From Hyphomicrobiales bacterium (lineage in GTDB: Bacteria > Pseudomonadota > Alphaproteobacteria > Rhizobiales > Kaistiaceae): DNA of 11,139 nt. The notes beneath the pieces are model-generated. The model was not told the DNA's origin. It saw only the letters and a list, made by a program, of their open reading frames with translations, and ran no database searches. The position numbers and the translations under genes were made by a program. This document shows positions 7,007 through 11,139 of the stretch, in pieces (within the stretch, counting starts at the first letter, position 1; the number at the start of each line of letters is the position of its first letter). Where the stretch lies: positions 1-11,139 of the forward strand of contig JAFKJZ010000078.1 in assembly GCA_017305815.1 (NCBI GenBank). Reading direction: 5' to 3'.

Positions 7007-7207
7007 TCAGTCGGCCTGCCAGGCCTCGAAGCGACCCTGCAGGGCGGCAATAAGGGCGGCCCCGGCGGGCTGCACCGCCAGCGTTTCGCAGCGCTGCGCC
7101 TCGGTTTGCGCGGCGACCGGATCACCGCCAAATGCCGCACTCGGCAACATGATCGCGACCCACACAGCCGCGACAGCCAGCAGATTATCCGCGGTCAATC
7201 CCGACAT
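7007..7207 (-). CDS. Small hypothetical protein with N-terminal hydrophobic segment, probably exported
   Basis: The 66-residue product has a hydrophobic stretch at about residues 9-21 (LLAVAAVWVAIML), then PSAAFGGDPVAAQ, which offers signal-peptidase-like sites. A short polar part with one Cys follows (TEAQRCETLAVQPAG), and the protein ends GRFEAWQAD. The N terminus before the hydrophobic stretch lacks Lys or Arg, unusual for a Sec signal, so a membrane-anchored form is also possible. The frame is open further upstream (to 7369), but the ATG at 7205-7207 has GGCGGAG at good spacing, while an in-frame ATG at 7280-7282 has none. I do not recognise the family. It converges on the MFS gene with 2 nt between stops. 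A copy of the GCAAWATGCA motif lies about 130 nt upstream of its start. Confidence 0.55.
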   Translation of the reverse strand: MSGLTADNLLAVAAVWVAIMLPSAAFGGDPVAAQTEAQRCETLAVQPAGAALIAALQGRFEAWQAD

Positions 7208-7330
7208 AGCCAAACTCCGCCCTGCCCTGCGATGCACTGTTAAATAATACGTCCCCGACCTGCGGGTTCCGCCCTCCGACATCAAATTTGCGTCAGGAGG
7301 TCGATCGGGATCCGCTTGGCCCATGATTTC

Positions 7331-7349
7331 GCATCGCAATATGCAGCGA
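7331..7349. repeat. Third copy of the GCATCGCAA-ATGCA-CGA motif, upstream of the small gene
   Basis: The 19 bases at 7331-7349 (GCATCGCAATATGCAGCGA) match 17 of 19 positions of 5720-5738 (GCATCGCAAAATGCAACGA). The copy contains ATCGC and GCGAT as inverted half-sites 8 bp apart. The two copies lie upstream of the two convergent genes, MFS (5835-7004) and the small gene (7007-7207), which suggests one regulator acting on both. Confidence 0.5.
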
Positions 7350-7623
7350 TCATGCCAGCTTGATGACAATTGACGGCCCCGACGCGAGAAAAACGTAAGT
7401 ATTCGCGGACGACCGGGCGCATTGTGTCTCCGGCGCGTCGGCTTTGCGCCGGATGGGCGGTCCGCTCTTCAAGGCCGCGGGTCGGCGCGTCCCGGGAGAC
7501 GCAGACGGCAGGGCGCCGCCAAACAATGCTATCCTGATAGTAAGCTGCCTATATCGGACAACATAACGGTCCTTTTCAGTGTAGGTGAAGCAACTGCAAC
7601 TTTACGTTAGGGAATACGACCCA

Positions 7624-7652
7624 TTGATTTTCTGTGGATGCTGAAGCATAGT
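7624..7652 (+). promoter_or_regulatory. Possible housekeeping promoter of csp
   Basis: TTGATT (7624-7629) and CATAGT (7647-7652) are separated by exactly 17 bp and resemble -35 and -10 boxes. A start near 7660 would give a leader of about 190 nt before the csp ATG, similar in size to the long leaders of cold-shock genes in other bacteria. Matches to the -10 consensus are partial, so this is tentative. Confidence 0.3.
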
Positions 7653-7851
7653 TTCGCTCGCACGGGCATAGGACCCGACGGAGACTGGACAAACGCGCGT
7701 CGGATGCTACGGCATTCGCGGGGCGGCTTGCGCGAGCGACCGCACGATATCGACAAGACGCAGAGACCTTTCCCCGACAACCTGAGTGCCTGGAGTGTGC
7801 CGGCCGAGCGGAGCGGCTGGTAGAGTAAAGAAGAATGGGAAAGGAACAGCG

Positions 7852-8064
7852 ATGCGACAGTCTGGTACGGTCAAGTTCTTCAATGCGTCGAAGGGCTTTG
7901 GCTTCATCACCCCCGACGATGGCGGCAAGGATGTGTTTGTGCACGTCACGGCTGTCGAGCGTTCGGGCATTGCGAACATGAATGACGGCATGCGGATCAC
8001 GTTCGAGACCGAGCCCGATAAGCGCGGCAAGGGCCCGAAGGCGGTAGACCTGCAACCCGGCTAG
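7852..8064 (+). CDS. Cold-shock protein (CspA family RNA chaperone)
   Basis: The 70-residue protein is a single cold-shock domain of standard length. It starts MRQSGTVKFFNASKGFGFI and has RNP1 (KGFGFI, residues 14-19) and RNP2 (VFVHV, 28-32), the aromatic and basic patches that bind single-stranded nucleic acid. It likely melts RNA secondary structure in the cytoplasm, as in cold shock or stationary phase. The ATG at 7852-7854 is preceded by AAGGA at good spacing; an in-frame ATG 22 codons upstream has no such site and would add residues that the family lacks. A long gene-free stretch lies upstream, and an intrinsic terminator sits about 27 nt downstream, so the gene is a single-gene unit. 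Which csp paralogue it is cannot be told. Confidence 0.95.
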   Translation: MRQSGTVKFFNASKGFGFITPDDGGKDVFVHVTAVERSGIANMNDGMRITFETEPDKRGKGPKAVDLQPG

Positions 8065-8090
8065 CCCCTCGCCTTCGCGGACAAGTCCAG

Positions 8091-8118
8091 AAAGCCGCCG
8101 GCCTGCCCGGCGGCTTTT
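8091..8118 (+). terminator. Rho-independent terminator of csp
   Basis: Arms AAGCCGCCGG (8092-8101) and CCGGCGGCTT (8107-8116) are perfect complements around a 5-nt loop and run into TTTT (8115-8118). The hairpin starts 27 nt after the csp stop codon. The T tract is short, but stem and position are convincing. Confidence 0.8.
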
Positions 8119-8146
8119 GCGCATTCTCTTCGCCTGCCTATATACT
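8117..8146 (+). promoter_or_regulatory. Possible promoter of the ybjN-like gene
   Basis: TTGCGC (8117-8122) and TATACT (8141-8146) are 18 bp apart and resemble -35 and -10 boxes, directly behind the csp terminator. TATACT is a good -10 match in a GC-rich background. A start near 8153 would leave a leader of about 170 nt before the ybjN-like ATG. Confidence 0.35.
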
Positions 8147-8326
8147 GATACTAAATGAAGATTCGCGCTGCTCTGCCAAGCACCGCCGTTGAGTTGGAAT
8201 GGGAGGCCGGTTTTTCCGCGCGGGGCGGAGCGGTTTTTGCTCAACAGGAGGGCTCGATCTCGAGATCTGCTTTCGGCAGTCGTTTTGTTGCGTTGCGTAT
8301 CCCCCGATCAAGCGCGAGGGTCGGCC

Positions 8327-8830
8327 ATGAGCCTCATCGACTTCGAAACCGAAGACCGGCAATCCAACCCGGTTGATATGATCGAGCAAATCGCAGGGCT
8401 CAATGATTGGAGCTTCGAGCGATCCGGCGACGACGAGATCACCATCTCGATAGCCGGCGGCTGGTGCGATTATCACGTCTCCTTCTCCTGGATGGAGGAC
8501 ATGGAGGCCGTGCACCTCGCCTGCGCCTTCGACCTTAAAGTTACGGAACCGCGCAAAACCGAGGTCATGCGACTGCTGTCGCTGGTCAACGAGCAGCTGT
8601 GGATCGGCCATTTCGACCTTTGGAGCAAGGAGGGCGTCGTCATGTACCGGCAGACTCTGCTGCTCGCCGGCGGCGCCGAGCCGAACAGCCGCCAGGTCGA
8701 AGGCCTCCTCGAGAACGCCATCGAAAGCTGCGAGCGCTATTACCAGGCCTTCCAGTTCGTCGTCTGGGCCGGCAAGTCCGCCGCCGAGGCGCTGGAGACC
8801 GTCCTGTTCGAGACGGTCGGCGAGGCCTGA
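8327..8830 (+). CDS. YbjN domain-containing protein
   Basis: The 167-residue protein fits the YbjN family. It starts SLIDFETEDRQSNPVDMIEQI, then has WSFERSGDDEITISIAGGWCDYHVSFSW (residues 28-55), LWIGHFDLWSKEGVVMYRQTL (91-111), and a C-terminal helix with CERYYQAFQFVVWAGKSAAEAL (135-156). YbjN proteins have a fold related to type III secretion chaperones; overproduction in E. coli affects motility and stress responses, but the molecular role is not established. The ATG at 8327-8329 has GAGGG at proper spacing. The frame is open upstream, but the extra residues do not look coding. The gene lies upstream of proC on the same strand, an order I recall from other Hyphomicrobiales. Between the two are 171 bp with strong hairpins, so co-transcription is uncertain. 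Confidence 0.87.
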   Translation: MSLIDFETEDRQSNPVDMIEQIAGLNDWSFERSGDDEITISIAGGWCDYHVSFSWMEDMEAVHLACAFDLKVTEPRKTEVMRLLSLVNEQLWIGHFDLWSKEGVVMYRQTLLLAGGAEPNSRQVEGLLENAIESCERYYQAFQFVVWAGKSAAEALETVLFETVGEA

Positions 8831-8838
8831 GACCACAA

Positions 8839-8864
8839 GGCGGCGCGTGCCGGTACGCGCCGCC
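8839..8864 (+). terminator. Strong GC-rich hairpin between ybjN and proC
   Basis: GGCGGCGCGT (8839-8848) and ACGCGCCGCC (8855-8864) are perfect 10-bp complements around a 6-nt loop, 8 nt after the ybjN stop. No T tract follows (CCCCTT instead), so it may be a terminator of mixed type, an RNA stabiliser, or an attenuator-like element before proC. A second, smaller hairpin (arms TGCCGGC 8894-8900 and GCCGGCA 8905-8911) lies 29 nt further on. Confidence 0.4.
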
Positions 8865-9001
8865 CCCCTTGCCGGATGGGACCGAGGCCGCCGTGCCGGC
8901 CGCCGCCGGCAGGTAGGATCCTGCCCGGCATGGAGGGCCTTTCGCCCGGGCGCGGAGCCGCGTACAGACAAGCGTCGTCATCGAAGAGCGAGCGCTTCCG
9001 C

Positions 9002-9826
9002 ATGTCCCTGTCCGCCCTCACGCCCTCCTCCCCCATCGTCCTGATCGGCGCCGGCAAGATGGGCGGCGCCCTGCTCACCGGCTGGCTCGCTTCCGGCCTC
9101 GATCCGAAGGCGGCGATCGTCGTCGATCCGAACCCGCCGGAGGAGACGCGGGCGCTTCTCGCGAAGCATGGCGTCGAGCATCGGACCAGCGCGCCTGCCG
9201 GCGTCGCGGCCCGCGTGCTGCTGCTTGCGGTCAAGCCGCAGATGATGGGCACCGCCCTCCCCGCCGTGCGCGACCTGATCGGACCGGGCACGGTCACGGT
9301 GTCGATCGCGGCAGGAACGACGCTCGCGACGCTCGAGGCCGCGCTCGGCGGCGCCATCGTCCGGGCCATGCCGAATACGCCGGCGCAGGTCGGCCGCGGC
9401 ATGACCGGCGCCTTCGCCAACCCGGCCGTGACCGCCGAGGACCGCGAGCTGGTCGGCGCGCTGCTTTCCGCGGTCGGCGAATTCGGCTGGGTCGGAAGCG
9501 AAGGGCTGATCGATACGGTGACGGCGGTTTCCGGCTCCGGCCCGGCCTATGTCTTCCTGCTCGCCGAGTACCTGGGGAAAGCCGGCGTCGAGGCCGGCTT
9601 CTCGCCCGAGCAGGCGGAGCGCTTCGCCCGCCAGACGATCGTGGGCGCCGGCGAACTGCTCAACCAGTCGCCGCTGCCGGCCGACATCCTGCGCAAGAAC
9701 GTCACCTCGCCGGGCGGCACGACGGCCGCGGCGCTGAACGTTCTGATGGCCGAGGACGGCATCGAGCCGATTCTCACCCGCGCCGTCGCCGCCGCCAAGC
9801 AACGCGCACAGGAACTGGCAGGCTGA
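9002..9826 (+). CDS. proC: Pyrroline-5-carboxylate reductase
   Basis: The 274-residue enzyme catalyses the last step of proline synthesis, reducing 1-pyrroline-5-carboxylate with NAD(P)H in the cytoplasm. The N-terminal Rossmann fold has IGAGKMGGALL (residues 15-25) for the dinucleotide, then AVKPQ (76-80) and RAMPNTPAQVGRGM (121-134). The C-terminal dimerisation and substrate domain carries the family signature AVSGSGPAYVFLL (175-187) and VTSPGGTTAAAL (234-245). Length and all motifs are normal. The frame is open about 42 codons upstream, but the ATG at 9002-9004 gives the usual N-terminal length; its ribosome-binding site is weak (AGCGAG). The TetR/COQ9-like gene follows after 57 bp with its own good ribosome-binding site. 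Confidence 0.97.
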   Translation: MSLSALTPSSPIVLIGAGKMGGALLTGWLASGLDPKAAIVVDPNPPEETRALLAKHGVEHRTSAPAGVAARVLLLAVKPQMMGTALPAVRDLIGPGTVTVSIAAGTTLATLEAALGGAIVRAMPNTPAQVGRGMTGAFANPAVTAEDRELVGALLSAVGEFGWVGSEGLIDTVTAVSGSGPAYVFLLAEYLGKAGVEAGFSPEQAERFARQTIVGAGELLNQSPLPADILRKNVTSPGGTTAAALNVLMAEDGIEPILTRAVAAAKQRAQELAG

Positions 9827-9883
9827 TCGGCCTCGCCGTCGCCACATCGCGTCCCTAGATACAGGTAAAGAGGAGATCCGATC

Positions 9884-10543
9884 ATGGCGACAGAGAAGAG
9901 CAAGGCCAAAATCGTCGACGCGTTTCTCGGACTTCTTTCCGAAAAGCCCTATGCCGGAATCGGCCTCGGCGACATCGCGGCGCGCGCCGGGCTCACGCTC
10001 GGCGAGCTGCGGAGCGCCTATGACGGCAAGCTTGCCATCCTTGCCGACTTCATCCGCCAGGTCGACAGCGCCGTGCTCGATTCGACCGAGGCGCCTTCGG
10101 CCGAGGAATCGCGACGCGATCGATTGTTCGACCTGATTATGAAGCGGCTCGACCACATGGCGCCGCGTCGCGCCGCCGTGCGGCATCTGGCCGAATCCGC
10201 CCGCCGCGATCCGGGAATGGCGCTCTGCCTCAACCGCATCGCGCTCGACAGCGCCCGCTTCATGCTGGCCGGCGCCGGGATCTCGACCGACGGTCTGCGC
10301 GGCGCCGCGCGCACGCAGGGTTTCGTGCTGATGGCGGCACGGATCGTCCCGGTCTGGCTCCAGGACGAGGATCCGGATCTGTCGAAGACCATGGCGGCGG
10401 TCGATCGCGCGCTCGAGCATGCCGAGACCTGGTCGCACCGGACCGATCGCGCCGCCGGCATCCTCTGCCGCGTCGGCCGCAAGCTCGACCGGCATCGCCC
10501 GAAGCGGGCCGCCAAGCCGGAGACGGAAGCGCCGGCGGCTTGA
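9884..10543 (+). CDS. TetR-like protein with COQ9-like C-terminal domain
   Basis: The 219-residue protein starts with a TetR-type N terminus: helix 1 AKIVDAFLGLLSEKP (residues 8-22), then IGLGDIAARAG (26-36) and a putative recognition helix LTLGELRSAYDGKLAIL (37-53). The usual Tyr-x-x-Phe pair of TetR regulators is missing. The C-terminal half (RDRLFDLIMKRLDHMAP, 78-94; IVPVWLQDEDPDLSKTMAAVD, 154-174) resembles the COQ9 domain, which has a TetR fold and binds lipid in ubiquinone synthesis. Either a transcription regulator or a COQ9-like protein is possible; databases would probably call it TetR/AcrR family. A basic, Pro/Ala-rich tail (200-219) follows. AGGAG lies 8 nt before the ATG. It sits between proC and csaA. 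Confidence 0.75.
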   Translation: MATEKSKAKIVDAFLGLLSEKPYAGIGLGDIAARAGLTLGELRSAYDGKLAILADFIRQVDSAVLDSTEAPSAEESRRDRLFDLIMKRLDHMAPRRAAVRHLAESARRDPGMALCLNRIALDSARFMLAGAGISTDGLRGAARTQGFVLMAARIVPVWLQDEDPDLSKTMAAVDRALEHAETWSHRTDRAAGILCRVGRKLDRHRPKRAAKPETEAPAA

Positions 10544-10591
10544 CCGAGCCGGCCGTCGTGTTACCGGTCTCGGATTGAACGGAGACACGAC

Positions 10592-10945
10592 ATGGACGCC
10601 CAGGCACCGAAGACGATCAGCTTCGACGATTTCCTCAAGATCGACATCCGCGTGGGGACGATCGTCGAGGCGAGCCCGTTTCCGGAAGCGCGCAAGCCGG
10701 CCATCAAACTGATAATCGATTTCGGCCCGGAGATCGGCCGCAAGAAGTCCTCGGCCCAGATCACCAAATACTACCAGCCGGCAGAGCTGATCGGCCGCCA
10801 GGTGATGGCCGTGGTCAATTTCCCGCCGCGCCAGATCGGTCCCTTCATGTCGGAAGTCCTCACCCTTGGCATGCCGGACGCCGAGGGCGACGTGGTGCTG
10901 ACCGCCGTCGAGCGCAGCGTGCCGAACGGCGGACGCCTGTTCTAG
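10592..10945 (+). CDS. csaA: tRNA-binding domain protein, CsaA-like
   Basis: The 117-residue protein is a stand-alone OB-fold tRNA-binding domain of the CsaA type, of normal length for the family. Signatures are [20 protein letters not shown] (residues 11-30), [17 protein letters not shown] (33-49), SSAQITKYY (53-61), [20 protein letters not shown] (74-93) and SVPNGGRLF (109-117). The same domain occurs in methionyl- and phenylalanyl-tRNA synthetases. In Bacillus CsaA was reported to have export-related chaperone activity. In proteobacteria its role is less clear and tRNA binding is the safer statement. The ATG at 10592-10594 is preceded by CGGAGA. It follows the TetR/COQ9-like gene by 48 bp and is probably in the same transcript. 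Confidence 0.93.
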   Translation: MDAQAPKTISFDDFLKIDIRVGTIVEASPFPEARKPAIKLIIDFGPEIGRKKSSAQITKYYQPAELIGRQVMAVVNFPPRQIGPFMSEVLTLGMPDAEGDVVLTAVERSVPNGGRLF

Positions 10946-11042
10946 GCGGCGCCGCTGGCTGGACGGTGTGTTCACTCCGGCGCGGCTGTCGATCGCAGCC
11001 CCGAGTGACTAGGTAGATGCTTCAACCAGAGGTCACCCAGCC

Positions 11043-11139
11043 ATGAGCCAAACCGAAACCGAAGCCGGTCTCCCCTTTTCGCTGACCCGCCCGATCCACA
11101 TCGCGGAAGTCGGCCTCAAGGCGCATGACGTCGACAAGG
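11043..11139 (+). CDS. VOC (glyoxalase/dioxygenase) family protein, N-terminal part (runs off window)
   Basis: Only 32 codons are visible. After a polar leader (MSQTETEAGLPFS) comes RPIHIAEVGLKAHDVDK, which matches the first strand of vicinal oxygen chelate domains, where the His after the Pro-Ile is a typical metal ligand (compare HIGEVGLKVRDLDK in CatE-like extradiol dioxygenases). The ATG is preceded by AGAGGT at good spacing. The substrate cannot be told, and the rest of the gene is outside the window. It lies 97 bp after csaA on the same strand; the gap holds a weak dyad (GGCTG/CAGCC near 10985-11001) without a T tract. Confidence 0.7.
   Translation, partial: MSQTETEAGLPFSLTRPIHIAEVGLKAHDVDK

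Larger units (their letters stand above)
7208..7851. other. Gene-free region between the small exported-protein gene and csp
   Basis: About 640 bp hold no convincing gene. Open frames of about 60 codons exist on the plus strand (7422-7610 and 7638-7823), but they lack good ribosome-binding sites and give Arg-rich, low-complexity products. What can be seen is: the promoter region of the minus-strand small gene; the GCAATATGCA motif at 7336-7345 inside a bulged dyad (CATGAT at 7322-7327 against ATCATG at 7349-7354); an AT-rich motif pair at 7531-7554 (CTATC/GATAG dyad at 7530-7541); and a possible csp promoter near 7624-7652. The length suggests a long csp leader. Confidence 0.5.

Noticed and set aside
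7190..7300. A GGAAC...CGT pattern upstream of the minus-strand small gene as an EcfG general-stress promoter
   Set aside because: The spacing between GGAAC and CGT is 14, not the required 16-17, and the -10 lacks the CGTT form.
7422..7823. Two short plus-strand frames upstream of csp (62 and 61 codons)
   Set aside because: No convincing ribosome-binding sites, Arg-rich products without recognisable features; more likely part of the csp leader.
7576..8244. A 222-codon open frame on the minus strand across csp and its flanks
   Set aside because: It lies opposite a certain cold-shock gene and runs through its terminator; frames of this kind opposite csp are a common artefact.
8978..10975. A 665-codon open frame on the minus strand opposite proC, the TetR/COQ9-like gene and csaA
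   Set aside because: It is antisense to three clear genes; its product is rich in Arg, His, Asp and Gly with no domain, as expected for the shadow frame of high-GC coding DNA.

Overview
The window is an ordinary, GC-rich chromosomal segment of an alphaproteobacterium, most likely of the order Hyphomicrobiales (Rhizobiales). The grounds are high GC with strong third-position bias, a MinCDE system preceded by a CtrA-type box, a YbjN–ProC–TetR/COQ9-like–CsaA block, and protein sequences of rhizobial style. This placement is an inference; no rRNA or other marker gene is present. No phage, transposase, CRISPR array, tRNA or rRNA was seen.

Layout. Positions 1-402 hold the 3' end of an ECF-type sigma factor whose start lies outside the window. 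A small SlyX gene (479-709) follows and is convergent with a DUF4126 membrane protein gene on the minus strand (725-1192). The minus-strand operon minC-minD-minE (3281 down to 1457) comes next, with a clear intrinsic terminator just after minE and a full CtrA-type box upstream of minC. A flavin-dependent LLM-family oxidoreductase (3621-4685, minus) is divergent from lepB, signal peptidase I (4910-5683, plus). A DHA1-type MFS exporter (5835-7004, plus) converges with a tiny gene for a probable exported protein (7007-7207, minus). After about 640 bp without a convincing gene comes a cold-shock protein (7852-8064). It has its own terminator and is followed by a same-strand row: ybjN-like (8327-8830), proC (9002-9826), a TetR/COQ9-like protein (9884-10543), csaA (10592-10945) and the start of a VOC/glyoxalase-family gene (11043 to the edge).

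How the genes work together. MinC, MinD and MinE place the division septum, and the CtrA-type box would tie their expression to the cell cycle. LepB releases exported proteins from their signal peptides. ProC makes proline. YbjN, the TetR/COQ9-like protein and CsaA sit in a row with ProC and may share transcription, but their sequences show no joint biochemical pathway.

The non-coding signals are the most interesting part: the CtrA box upstream of minC; a 19-bp perfectly paired hairpin with a GCAA loop between lepB and the MFS gene; a 10-bp motif (GCAAWATGCA) present upstream of both the MFS gene and the convergent small gene; and a pair of short AT-rich motifs in swapped order upstream of csp and ybjN. 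I found no convincing new multi-gene system.
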